From: Candidatus Heteroruminococcus faecigallinarum
Lineage (GTDB): Bacteria > Bacillota > Clostridia > Oscillospirales > Ruminococcaceae
Direction of reading: 5' to 3'
DNA length: 35,283 bases
NCBI GenBank assembly: GCA_904387055.1
Contig: CAJFKV010000019.1
Location: 1-35,283 of the forward strand
Shown: in pieces, positions 14,592 through 22,343 of the stretch
Numbering within the stretch: the first letter of the stretch is position 1
Layout of the letters: every line of letters begins with the position of its first letter
The notes under the pieces: generated by a model
What the model was told of the DNA's origin: nothing
The model's database searches: none
What the model saw: the letters and a program-made list of their open reading frames with translations, nothing else
Program-made: the position numbers and the translations under genes

Positions 14592-15887
14592 ATGCCTATG
14601 CCCCTGATTACCATTCCACAGGAAGAACAGCTCCAGCGGGCGGTGCTGGCCGCCGCCGATCTGGAGGAATACGATATGGACGCCTCCCTGGACGAGCTGG
14701 AGGAGCTGGCCCGCACCGCCGGCGCCCAGGTGGTGGGCCGGATGGTCCAGAAGCGGGCCGCCTTTGACCCGGCCACCTGCCTGGGCAGCGGCCGCCTGGA
14801 GGAGCTGCGTGACTTCTGCCAGAACAACCAGGTGGAGCTGGTCATCTTTGACCACGAGCTCTCCCCCGCCCAGCAGCGGAACATCGAGAATATCCTGGAC
14901 CTGCCGGTGGTGGACCGCACCACCCTGATCCTGGATATCTTTGCCGCCCGGGCCCGGTCCAGCGAGGGGCGCCTCCAGGTGGAGCTGGCCCAGCTGAAGT
15001 ACCGCCTTCCCCGCCTGGCCGGGCAGGGGACCAGCCTCTCCCGGCTGGGCGGCGGCATCGGCACCCGGGGCCCCGGCGAAACCAAGCTGGAGACCGACCG
15101 GCGGCACATCCGGGCCCGCATCACCGCCCTGGAGCGGCAGCTGCGGGAGCTGGAGGGCCGGCGGGAGCGGCTCCGTTCCCGCCGCCGGAAGGACGGGGTC
15201 ACCACCGTGGCCATCGTGGGATACACCAACGTGGGCAAGTCCACCCTCCTCAACACCCTCACCCAGGCGGGGGTCCTGGCGGAGAACAAGCTCTTTGCCA
15301 CCCTGGACCCCACCGCCCGGGCCCTCACCCTCCCCGACGGGCGGACCGTCCTCCTCATCGACACGGTGGGCCTGGTGCGCCGGCTGCCCCACCACCTGGT
15401 GGAGGCCTTCCAGTCCACCCTGGAGGAGGCCGCCTGCGCCGACCTGGTCCTCAACGTCTGCGACATCAGCTCCCCCGAGGCCCCTGCCCAGGCGGAGGTA
15501 ACCACCTCCCTCCTGGAGAGCCTGGGGGCGGGGGCGACCCCGGTGGTCACCGTCCTGAACAAGTGCGACGCCCTGCCCCAGCTGCCGGACATTCTGGGGG
15601 AGAATACCGTCCTCATCTCCGCCCGCACCGGCTACGGCCTGGAGGCCCTTCTGGAGACCATCAGCCGGGCCCTTCCCCCCGCCCAGCGGCGGCTCACCCT
15701 CCTGCTCCCCTACGACAAGGCAGGCCTGGAGAACACCATCGCCGCCCGGGGCAAGGTTCTGGCCCGGGACTGGCGGCCGGAGGGCCTGTGGCTGGACGCC
15801 CTGGTGGAGGTGCGGGATCTGCATCTGGTGACCCCCTACCTGCTGCGGGAGCCGGACAAGGCCGACGAATCGGAAGGGAGGGACTGA
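14592..15887 (+). CDS. hflX: Ribosome-associated GTPase HflX
   Basis: A 431-residue GTPase that binds the 50S subunit and splits stalled or hibernating 70S ribosomes during stress. The N-terminal HflX domain includes LGSGRLEEL, and DLPVVDRTTLILDIFAARA precedes a charged coiled helix. The G domain has G1 GYTNVGKST, G3 DTVGLVRRLP and G4 NKCD. ATG 14592 follows AAAGGA by five bases. It overlaps no gene but ends three bases before the TtcA-like gene, so the two are probably translated from one message, perhaps together with the AEC gene upstream. Confidence 0.96.
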   Translation: MPMPLITIPQEEQLQRAVLAAADLEEYDMDASLDELEELARTAGAQVVGRMVQKRAAFDPATCLGSGRLEELRDFCQNNQVELVIFDHELSPAQQRNIENILDLPVVDRTTLILDIFAARARSSEGRLQVELAQLKYRLPRLAGQGTSLSRLGGGIGTRGPGETKLETDRRHIRARITALERQLRELEGRRERLRSRRRKDGVTTVAIVGYTNVGKSTLLNTLTQAGVLAENKLFATLDPTARALTLPDGRTVLLIDTVGLVRRLPHHLVEAFQSTLEEAACADLVLNVCDISSPEAPAQAEVTTSLLESLGAGATPVVTVLNKCDALPQLPDILGENTVLISARTGYGLEALLETISRALPPAQRRLTLLLPYDKAGLENTIAARGKVLARDWRPEGLWLDALVEVRDLHLVTPYLLREPDKADESEGRD

Positions 15888-15890
15888 CCC

Positions 15891-16601
15891 ATGCAGCAGA
15901 TCCTGGGATACATGCGCCGGGCCATCACCCAGTACGACATGATCCATCCAGGCGACCGGATCGCCGTAGGGGTGAGCGGCGGGAAGGACTCGGTGGCGCT
16001 GCTGGTGGGCCTTGCCCGCCTGCGGCAGTTTATCGGCATCGACTATCAACTTCATGCGGTCACCCTGGACCCGGGCTTCGGCGGGGTGGAGCAGGATTAT
16101 ACCCCCATTCAGGAGCTGTGCAGCCGCCTGGAGGTCCCCTATTTGATCAAGCGCACCGGCATCGGCCCCATCGTCTTTGACGCCCGCCAGGAGACCAACC
16201 CCTGCAGCCTTTGTGCCCGGATGCGGCGGGGCGCCCTCCACGACACCGCCAAGGAGCTGGGCTGCAACCTGGTGGCCCTGGGCCATCATTACAACGACGC
16301 GGTGGAAACCTTCCTGATGAACCTCTTCAACGAGGGGCGGCTGGGGTGCTTTTCCCCGGTTACCTACCTTTCCCGCAAGGATCTCACCATGATCCGGCCC
16401 CTGGTGCTGGCCCCCGAGCACGACATTTCCCGGGCGGTCCGCCGGGCGGGGCTGCCGGTGGTGAAGAATCCCTGCCCGGTGGACCGCCACACCAACCGGG
16501 AGGCCACCAAGGAGTTCCTCCGCCAGCTGGAGCGCCAGGACCGGGGCATCACCAAGCGGATCTTCGGCGCCATGGTGCGGGCCCACCTGGACAACTGGTA
16601 G
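15891..16601 (+). CDS. ttcA: TtcA-family tRNA 2-thiolation protein
   Basis: A 236-residue PP-loop ATPase related to TtcA, which thiolates cytidine 32 of some tRNAs with an iron-sulfur cluster. The PP-loop SGGKDS is at residues 29-34. Cys105 and Cys108 (NPCSLCARMRRG) plus Cys195 (NPCPVDRHTNRE) match the three cluster ligands of the family. It is shorter than the enterobacterial enzyme but normal for Firmicute homologues. It starts three bases after hflX, and translation is likely coupled. Target specificity is inferred from the family. Confidence 0.85.
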   Translation: MQQILGYMRRAITQYDMIHPGDRIAVGVSGGKDSVALLVGLARLRQFIGIDYQLHAVTLDPGFGGVEQDYTPIQELCSRLEVPYLIKRTGIGPIVFDARQETNPCSLCARMRRGALHDTAKELGCNLVALGHHYNDAVETFLMNLFNEGRLGCFSPVTYLSRKDLTMIRPLVLAPEHDISRAVRRAGLPVVKNPCPVDRHTNREATKEFLRQLERQDRGITKRIFGAMVRAHLDNW

Positions 16602-16642
16602 CCCTTTTCCCGGGGCAGGGAAGGGGAGCCGCCCGCAAATAC

Positions 16643-16664
16643 AAAAGGCCGGGCGCTGCCCGGC
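16643..16664 (-). terminator. Terminator-like hairpin facing the minus strand
   Basis: A 7-bp perfect stem GCCGGGC-GCT-GCCCGGC followed on the minus strand by CTTTTG. No minus-strand gene ends here, but it would end an RNA started at the minus promoter at 16943-16915, giving a product of roughly 270 bases. Confidence 0.45.
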
Positions 16665-16771
16665 TGTGGGGAAAGGGGGGAATTCCCGCCCCATCGTTCC
16701 TTCCGGCGGCGTTTTTGCCCCGGCGGAGGACGGAAATTCTTCCACAGATACCACAATTCGCCAGGAATCTC

Positions 16772-16800
16772 TTGCATCCGGCCGAAAAATCGTATATAGT
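16772..16800 (+). promoter_or_regulatory. Plus-strand promoter in the structured intergenic region
   Basis: TTGCAT (16772-16777), 17 bases, TATAGT (16795-16800). Predicted start near 16807. It would give the surface-protein gene a leader of about 325 bases, or a separate small RNA ending at the 17006-17043 hairpin. Confidence 0.5.
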
Positions 16801-16914
16801 AGGGGTAAGGCACAAAATAAGTGCAAAGCAGGGATGGGGCGCGCCAACACCCCACCCCCTGTATACGGAGCCAAACCTCCATACACAACGGCTGACGCCG
16901 CACATTGCACCCCT
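16801..16914. ncRNA. Candidate structured RNA or small inverted-repeat element
   Basis: The ends are inverted copies (TATAGTAGGGGT on the plus strand, TATAATAGGGGT on the minus strand), each containing a -10 hexamer. Between them are a GCAC/GTGC hairpin, a strong GGGATGGGG/CCCCACCCC hairpin, a CGGAG/CTCC hairpin near 16866-16879 and a CGGC/GCCG hairpin. It matches no RNA family I can identify; it could equally be a MITE-like repeat. Confidence 0.3.
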
Positions 16915-16943
16915 ATTATACCCGTTTTCCCCCCTCTTTACAA
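16915..16943 (-). promoter_or_regulatory. Minus-strand promoter facing the plus promoter
   Basis: On the minus strand TTGTAA (16943-16938), 17 bases, TATAAT (16920-16915). It faces the 16772-16800 promoter across about 115 bases, and no minus-strand gene lies downstream. Confidence 0.45.
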
Positions 16944-17005
16944 CCGCGGTCTTGCATCCTTGGAGGGGAAGAGGCGGGTTGATTGGGTTCTCTTTGATTT
17001 GCCAC

Positions 17006-17043
17006 GCGCCGTGTATGGACCATTCCGTACACGGCGCTATTTT
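17006..17043 (+). terminator. Hairpin with T-rich tail in the leader of the surface-protein gene
   Basis: GCGCCGTGTA (17006-17015) pairs with TACACGGCGC (17028-17037), with three more inner pairs, followed by TATTTTGC. It could end a small RNA or act as an attenuator 90 bases before the gene. Confidence 0.4.
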
Positions 17044-17132
17044 GCTGCCTTGTGGATGCGCGGCGGCGGGGGCTTCCCCCGCCCATGCCCACCGCAAGAA
17101 CCTGCAAAAACAAAAACAAGGAGGATTTTCCC

Positions 17133-18932
17133 ATGAGAAGTGCAAAAAAGCTGCTTTCTCTGGTGCTGGCGTCAGCCGTTATCCTGACCATGGGCGGGAT
17201 GACGGTCTTTGCGGAGCCGGCAGAGGGTACCCTTACCTATCCGGAGGATATTGCGACCCAGGGCGTATACGACCGGATGGTGGAACAATTTGGAGATGGC
17301 AATGCGCCGCTTACAGCCGCAGAGGCTGCGGCGGCAACTGAATTGAACTTGTCTGGACTTACAGAACACATTTCCCTTGCCGGCTTGGAGAACTGCACAA
17401 GCCTTACCCGTCTAAGTCTGTCAAGTTTGACAGGCACTACGGCACTTGATTTGAACCCACTCAAGAGCTGTGCCAACTTGACGGAGCTGGATATGAGTGA
17501 CAATGAAATCACTGGGTGGACAAATTTTGCTTCCGCTGTCCCCAATTTGACCAATCTGGATCTAAGCAACAATGCCATCAGTGATCTGGCGTTGATCGGG
17601 GGAATTGAGACGTTGACCAAGTTGGAAACCCTGAACGTAAGCAACAACCAGCTCACCACCATTCCCGATCTTAAGGCTCTCACCAGTCTTACATCCCTTG
17701 ATCTTACCGGCAACGATGGCCTGGTTGCCTCCACCATTGCTGGGAACCTTCCCACCTCCATCACCAGCCAGGAAGGTTGGGAGGAGGACGTTTTGGGCGA
17801 GCCCAGCACCACCCCAGGCAGTAAAGAAGCTCGAATCGAGGATGTTGAATACGACACCCTGGAAGAAGCCGTGGCAGCAGTGAAAGAGGGGGAGACCATC
17901 ACCCTGCTTACGGACGTCGATTGTGAAAACGACCTGAACATCTCGGTACCGAATGTGACCATTGACGGCGATGACTATACCCTTACTTACAGCGGTACTG
18001 AAAAAGCAATCACCTTCACCGCCAATGGCGGCAAAGTTACCGACCTGACCATCGATACGACGGGTAAATACGGTGTGCAGTTCTATCGCTGCACCGGCAG
18101 CCTGTCCGGTGTAACCATCAACGGCGGCGATTGGTACTCGGTTCTTGTAAACGGCGCCGATGTTGCCATCTCGGGTTGCAACCTGAACTCCAATGGTTGG
18201 GCAGGCATTGACTTTTCCGCCAACAGCACCGACCATCTTCCCAAACTGGATGTCTCGTCTACCGGTTCCGGAGAAAAGCCGCTGGTCCTGCTGGATAGCA
18301 ATACAATGGACACCCTGGCCACTGCATATGACATCGAGGAAACCGATCCTGCGGCAAAAGCCAGCGCCATTCTGGAACAGTTAAAGACCGATGGCAGCCT
18401 TCCTTCGTCGGTTACGGACGGTCTCCAGGTGGACGAGAACGGGCAGCTGGTGACTAAAGTGCCCGACCAGCCCAGTGACGACAATCCCTCTTCTTCCTCC
18501 GGCAGCTCCTCTTCCCGGAAGAAGCCGGAGCGGCTGCTGGCCGGGTGGGACGGCATCCTTTCCCGGGCCCTCCATGCCGACCCTGAGGACACCCTCTCCT
18601 TTGACATGACCGGGGAGAAGTACGTCCCCGCCTCCCTCATCGAGGCCCTCCAGGAGAGCGGCGCGGCCCTGGAGCTGGAGTACCGGGGCACCGTCTACAC
18701 CGTCACCGGCGACTCGGTGGAGGTGGACAGCGGCCGGATCTACTGGCCGGCGGCCGATTTCCTGGATCTCCTCCGGGATGCCCCTGCCGCCGCGGAGGAA
18801 GCCCCCGCTGAAAACGCCGGGGACGTCTCCACCGCCAACCCGGACACCGGCGCCCACGACGGGGTGGGCCTGGCCGTGGCCCTGGCTGCCCTTTCCCTGG
18901 CAGCGGCCGGTGTTGTCTCCCTGCGCAAGTAG
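17133..18932 (+). CDS. Leucine-rich-repeat surface protein with sortase signal
   Basis: A 599-residue exported protein, probably linked to the cell wall. A signal peptide (KK then LLSLVLASAVILTMGGM, cleavage likely after Ala27) is followed by internalin-like leucine-rich repeats at about 65-195 (LTNLDLSNNAISDL, LETLNVSNNQLTTI). A region at about 240-370 resembles a parallel beta-helix (DYDTLEEAVAAVKEGETITL-like start, repeated VTIDGDDYTL). A Ser/Pro linker and a small alpha/beta domain follow. The C-terminus has NPDTG at 569-573, a hydrophobic helix and a final RK, the layout of a sortase substrate. ATG 17133 follows AAGGAGG. Codon use changes sharply near nucleotide 18500, from AT-tolerant to very GC-rich, suggesting a mosaic origin. 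No sortase gene is in the window. The ligand is unknown. Confidence 0.88.
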   Translation: MRSAKKLLSLVLASAVILTMGGMTVFAEPAEGTLTYPEDIATQGVYDRMVEQFGDGNAPLTAAEAAAATELNLSGLTEHISLAGLENCTSLTRLSLSSLTGTTALDLNPLKSCANLTELDMSDNEITGWTNFASAVPNLTNLDLSNNAISDLALIGGIETLTKLETLNVSNNQLTTIPDLKALTSLTSLDLTGNDGLVASTIAGNLPTSITSQEGWEEDVLGEPSTTPGSKEARIEDVEYDTLEEAVAAVKEGETITLLTDVDCENDLNISVPNVTIDGDDYTLTYSGTEKAITFTANGGKVTDLTIDTTGKYGVQFYRCTGSLSGVTINGGDWYSVLVNGADVAISGCNLNSNGWAGIDFSANSTDHLPKLDVSSTGSGEKPLVLLDSNTMDTLATAYDIEETDPAAKASAILEQLKTDGSLPSSVTDGLQVDENGQLVTKVPDQPSDDNPSSSSGSSSSRKKPERLLAGWDGILSRALHADPEDTLSFDMTGEKYVPASLIEALQESGAALELEYRGTVYTVTGDSVEVDSGRIYWPAADFLDLLRDAPAAAEEAPAENAGDVSTANPDTGAHDGVGLAVALAALSLAAAGVVSLRK

Positions 18933-19034
18933 TTTCCCGCCGCGCCCAGGGAAGGCCGGATTTTAGCCGGAATCCGGTTTGGCGCCGGGCGGCATGGCCG
19001 CTCGTTTCCCTGCCGGTGGGGATCCCCCTGTGCA

Positions 19035-19059
19035 AAGCCGCCTTCGGGCGGCTTTTTTT
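19035..19059 (+). terminator. Terminator after the surface-protein gene
   Basis: AAGCCGCC-TTCG-GGCGGCTT is a perfect 8-bp stem with a stable tetraloop and a run of seven T. It lies about 100 bases after the stop codon. Confidence 0.92.
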
Positions 19060-19162
19060 GCGCCCCGTTGCCGGGGAAGAAAATTTTTTCCCGCCCCTTG
19101 CAGCAACCGCGGGGGGTCGTGGTATCTTATAAAGAGAACGGACAAAACAAGGGGGGACGACG

Positions 19163-19666
19163 ATGGACCGACAGGAGGCCCTGGAGCTGGCCATAGACCA
19201 GCTGGGGGACCGGCTGCTGCGCACCGCCCTTCTCCTCCTGCGGGACCGGCGGGACGCGGAGGAGGCGGTGGCGGATACCTTTCTCCGCTATTACCAGTCC
19301 ATGGACCAGTACCGGGGGGAGGCGTCCCTCTCCACCTATCTCACCGCCATCCTCATCAACTGCTGCCGCCGCAAGGCCCGCTCCGCCTGGCTGCGGCGGG
19401 TAATCCTCCACCGGGACCCGCCCCAGGAGGTCCCCCGGTGGGAGATTGACCAGGCGGTGGAGCGGGTGGCCCTCTCCCAGGCCCTGTGGAGCCTTCCACC
19501 CAGGGACCGGGAGGTCCTGCTCCTCTACTATTACCAGGACATGACCACCGCCCAGGTGGCCCGGGCCCTGGGGCAGCGGGAGGGCACCGTCCGCAGCCGC
19601 CTGGCCCGCGCCCGGGACAAGCTGCGCAATCTGTTGCAGGAGGGAGAACGCGATGAACGCCTTTGA
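19163..19666 (+). CDS. ECF-type RNA polymerase sigma factor (second system)
   Basis: A 167-residue ECF sigma factor. Region 2 spans about residues 10-75 (LLRDRRDAEEAVADTFLRYYQSMDQYRGEASLSTYLTAI split over two helices). Region 4 spans about 105-160 (LPPRDREVLLLYYYQDMTTAQVARAL then GTVRSRLARAR). AAGGGGGG precedes ATG 19163. It overlaps the next gene by 14 bases and begins a three-gene unit with a membrane protein and a large exported protein, the usual layout of a signal-transducing ECF module. It is only distantly similar to the sigma factor at 1678. Upstream, AGCAACC followed by a GTATCTTAT element could be an autoregulated ECF promoter, but this is weak. Confidence 0.92.
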   Translation: MDRQEALELAIDQLGDRLLRTALLLLRDRRDAEEAVADTFLRYYQSMDQYRGEASLSTYLTAILINCCRRKARSAWLRRVILHRDPPQEVPRWEIDQAVERVALSQALWSLPPRDREVLLLYYYQDMTTAQVARALGQREGTVRSRLARARDKLRNLLQEGERDERL

Positions 19667-19952
19667 GGAACAACTGGACCGGGAGCTTTCCCAGGTAACC
19701 CTGGACCCCGCCGCCCGGGAGGCCATCCTCCGCCGGGCGGCCCATCCCCCCCTGGGGCGGCGGCTCGCCGCCTTCCTCGGCCGGGAGGTGGAGATCCCCC
19801 TGGCCCCGGCGGCGGCCTTCTGCGCGGCGGCGGTGATGGTGGTCTCCCTGTGGGCGGGGCGGCTCACCCTCTCCCCCCAGCAGCTGGACCAGAGCCGCCT
19901 CCCCCTTATCCTCCGGGAAGCTCCCCCGGAGGAGGAACCCCCCGCCCGCTGA
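19653..19952 (+). CDS. Small single-pass membrane protein, putative anti-sigma factor
   Basis: 99 residues: a charged cytoplasmic segment of about 48 residues, one membrane helix at about 49-68 (LAPAAAFCAAAVMVVSLWAG) and a short acidic/proline tail outside. The start codon lies inside the sigma gene with GGAGGG upstream, so translation is coupled and stoichiometric production is expected. No zinc motif or known anti-sigma domain is visible; the role is inferred from topology and overlap. The outer tail is too short to sense much, so the large protein encoded next may be the sensor or the effector. Confidence 0.7.
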   Translation: MNAFEEQLDRELSQVTLDPAAREAILRRAAHPPLGRRLAAFLGREVEIPLAPAAAFCAAAVMVVSLWAGRLTLSPQQLDQSRLPLILREAPPEEEPPAR

Positions 19953-19985
19953 CCGCCCCATTTCCCCGGAAAGGAGAGTGTCCCC

Positions 19986-22274
19986 ATGAAACGATTGACC
20001 CTGCGCCTGAAGGTCTGGCAGATCCTCCTGGCGGGGCTGGCCCTCTGCCTGCTGGCCGTCCCCCTCCTCTTTCCCTCCCTGGGCTACTGGGCGGCGGGGC
20101 GGGTGGTCTCCCTGTGGGACCCCCAGCTGGCCGACGGTTACTACGCCCAGAGCGTCCGCGCCGGAGGGCCGGGGGCCCTGAACAGCTGGCAGGCCCGGGC
20201 CGAGACGGCCCTCGCCAGCTGCGGCGGCTACCTGGACAGCTACCTGATCTCCGGCAGCGGCGTTTCCACCGGCGGGTCCGGCTACCTGACCCCCGACGGC
20301 CTGGACGCCCTCGCCCGGGAGCTGGACGCCCTCTGCGGCGGGGAATATCAGGGGGACCGGCAGATCCAGGCGAGCCTCACCATGGCCGCCCTGTGGCATC
20401 TCCACGGGGAGGAGGGGAAGGCCCAGGCCCTGGCGGATTCCCTCCCCGCCCCCAAGGACCCGGACCTGGCCGCCCTGGTGTGCCTGCACCGGGGGGCCAT
20501 GGCCATCGCCCGGGGGGACTACGCCGCCGGGCAGGCCCTTCTGGAGGAGGCCGGCCTGGGGGACTACGACATCCTCGGCCAGTGGCTCCTCTACTGCGCC
20601 CGGCAGATGGAGGCCTTCCAGGCCGGGGAGCCTCTGGCGGCCCAGCCCCCCCAGCGCCAGCCCGACTGGGACGCCCAGCACGCCTCCGCCCGGCTGTGGC
20701 CCCTGGCCCAGCCCCTCCTCTCCGCCGCCAATCTGGAGGGGCCCTTCCGGCAGCTGGACCAGCTGTCCCGCCCCCTGGGAGGGGATAACACCCTCACCGG
20801 CCGGGTGGACGGGGACCGGAAGGGGGGATGGGTGGTCCTCTCGGTGACCCGGGAGAGCAGCGTCAACGCCTTTTCCTCCAGCGATTTTGCCCCCCATTAC
20901 GCGGTGGCCGCCGTGGCGGCCGGGCCGGACGGGACCTTCTCCCTCTCCGGCCTGCCCGACGGCCGGTATACCCTGGGGCTGGCCACCCTCTCCTCCACCG
21001 CCGCCAACCGGAGCATCTCCCTGGAAGGGGGGACGGTATACGACCTGGCCGGCGGCGAAACGGCGGACGCCGGGACCATCCACATCCTGCCGGTGGAGGG
21101 GAGCGGGACCATCACCTTCGACGGCAGCGCCGGCTGGGTGGAGGCCCAGGGCCTGCCCCCGGCCCACCGGTACCGCATCCGCCTCAGCAGCCGGCTCTCC
21201 CTCGCCAATGGCACCATCATCCGGCCCATCTGGGAGAGCGGGCTTCTCCAGGAGCCTTCCGCCCCCTGGACGGTCCAGGGGGCGCCCCTCGCCAGCGGCT
21301 CGGGCCATCTGGGCGAGCCCTCCCCCCAGGAATACCTGCCCCCCTGCTACGGCGTCCGGGAGGTGACCGCCACGGTGGAGGGGTACGACGAGGGGGGAGC
21401 GCTCCTGTGGTCCACCGGCAGGATGGGGGGCCTGGGCCGGCTGGAGCAGGACCGGTTCACCCAGGAGATCACCTTCACCCAGCCCACCCAGGCCGACCGG
21501 CTGCTGCTGGCAGGGGAGTATGACCAGGCCATCCCCCTCTACCGGGAGGCGGCCCTGGCCGGGGACGGGTATGCCGCCGTCATCCTGGGGAACCTGTACC
21601 AGCACGGCTGGCGGTGGACCCCCGCCTACGACCAGGAGGGGAACCTTCTTCCCGACCAGCCCCGGGAGGGGGGCGACCTGGAGGAGGCCGCCGCCTGGTG
21701 GGAGAAGGCCCTGGAGGCCTTTCCCGGGGAGGAGGATCTTCTCGCCGCCCTGGGGGAGTGCCGGTGGCGGCTGGGCCAGGGGGAGGAGGCCCTGGCCCTC
21801 TTCCAGCAGATGACCGGCCCCGGCCGGCCCCAGCGGTGGATCGGCCTGCTCCAGTGGCAGCTGGGCCGCCCCCGGGAGGCCGTCGCCACCTGGGAGGAGG
21901 CCGGCTGCCAGGAGGAGGTCCTCCTGGCCCGGATGCTCCTGGGGGAGCAGGAGGGGATCCCGGAGCTGGCCGACGGCATCCGGGACGAGTACTACCGGGA
22001 ACGCTGGCAGGCGGCGGCCGCCGCCTGGGCAGGGGAGGACCTGGCCCCCTACGGGGAGGTCTTCCGCCGGATGGAGGCGGGCCGTCCCCAGGAGGCCATC
22101 GCCCTCCTGCAGGGCCGGGAGGAGCCGGCAGCCCTCTTCCTGCAGGGGATCGGGCAGATTCTCGCCAGCCAGAACGGCAGCTGGGACCCGGTTCCCCAGC
22201 TGGACCAGCTCCGCGCCCGGCTGGCGGAGGAAGGCTCCCCCTATGCCGGGGTACTGGACATCTACCTGGCATAA
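19986..22274 (+). CDS. Large membrane-anchored repeat protein of the ECF module
   Basis: A 762-residue protein with an uncleaved-looking N-terminal helix (about 11-37) and a large outside portion. Residues about 45-250 are helical and TPR-like (repeated Ala/Leu/Glu helices). About 255-335 form a carboxypeptidase-regulatory-like beta domain (LTGRV, then PDGTFSLSGLPDGRYTLGL). About 340-480 are further beta-rich sequence. About 500-740 are Sel1/TPR-like repeats (YDQAIPLYREAALAGDGYA; EEALALFQQM; RPREAVATWEEAG). No catalytic motif is seen. It follows the anti-sigma-like gene by 33 bases and ends at a strong terminator, so it belongs to the same operon. Its role is unknown; a scaffold or sensor at the cell surface is a reasonable guess. 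Confidence 0.75.
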   Translation: MKRLTLRLKVWQILLAGLALCLLAVPLLFPSLGYWAAGRVVSLWDPQLADGYYAQSVRAGGPGALNSWQARAETALASCGGYLDSYLISGSGVSTGGSGYLTPDGLDALARELDALCGGEYQGDRQIQASLTMAALWHLHGEEGKAQALADSLPAPKDPDLAALVCLHRGAMAIARGDYAAGQALLEEAGLGDYDILGQWLLYCARQMEAFQAGEPLAAQPPQRQPDWDAQHASARLWPLAQPLLSAANLEGPFRQLDQLSRPLGGDNTLTGRVDGDRKGGWVVLSVTRESSVNAFSSSDFAPHYAVAAVAAGPDGTFSLSGLPDGRYTLGLATLSSTAANRSISLEGGTVYDLAGGETADAGTIHILPVEGSGTITFDGSAGWVEAQGLPPAHRYRIRLSSRLSLANGTIIRPIWESGLLQEPSAPWTVQGAPLASGSGHLGEPSPQEYLPPCYGVREVTATVEGYDEGGALLWSTGRMGGLGRLEQDRFTQEITFTQPTQADRLLLAGEYDQAIPLYREAALAGDGYAAVILGNLYQHGWRWTPAYDQEGNLLPDQPREGGDLEEAAAWWEKALEAFPGEEDLLAALGECRWRLGQGEEALALFQQMTGPGRPQRWIGLLQWQLGRPREAVATWEEAGCQEEVLLARMLLGEQEGIPELADGIRDEYYRERWQAAAAAWAGEDLAPYGEVFRRMEAGRPQEAIALLQGREEPAALFLQGIGQILASQNGSWDPVPQLDQLRARLAEEGSPYAGVLDIYLA

Positions 22275-22297
22275 CAGCCTTTTGCCAAACAAGGGGA

Positions 22298-22325
22298 AGG
22301 GCCGCCCTGCGGGCGGCCCTTTTTA
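22298..22325 (+). terminator. Terminator of the second ECF operon
   Basis: AGGGCCGCC and GGCGGCCCT form a 9-bp stem followed by TTTTT. It lies between convergent genes; the minus-strand tail is less T-rich but may also serve the endonuclease gene. Confidence 0.88.
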
Positions 22326-22343
22326 TGGAAAACCGGCAGACGG

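Larger units (their letters stand above)
16602..17132. other. Structured 531-bp intergenic region before the surface protein
   Basis: No gene is supported here; minus-strand frames lack coding character. It contains an A-tract plus GCCGGGC-GCT-GCCCGGC hairpin (16643-16664) oriented to stop minus-strand transcripts, two facing promoters (16772-16800 and 16915-16943), at least three hairpins between them, a 13-bp-stem hairpin followed by TATTTT (17006-17043), and a GGCGGGGG/CCCCCGCC hairpin just before the AAGGAGG site of the next gene. Confidence 0.7.

Noticed and set aside
16690-16730. CCGGAAGGAA on the minus strand, reminiscent of the SRP RNA tetraloop
   Set aside because: The flanking bases that form the symmetric and asymmetric loops of SRP domain IV are missing, and no long complementary arms are present.
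13539-16910. A 1123-codon open frame on the minus strand
   Set aside because: It is antisense to the AEC, hflX and ttcA genes, is Gly/Pro/His-rich and has no family-like sequence; such long frames are expected opposite GC-rich genes.
16801-17043. 6S RNA
   Set aside because: The segment folds as several separate hairpins and lacks the single long rod with a central bubble.
19356-22292. A 978-codon open frame on the minus strand
   Set aside because: It is antisense to the second ECF operon and rich in Gly, Pro and Leu; the plus-strand genes have ribosome sites, recognisable domains and a terminator.
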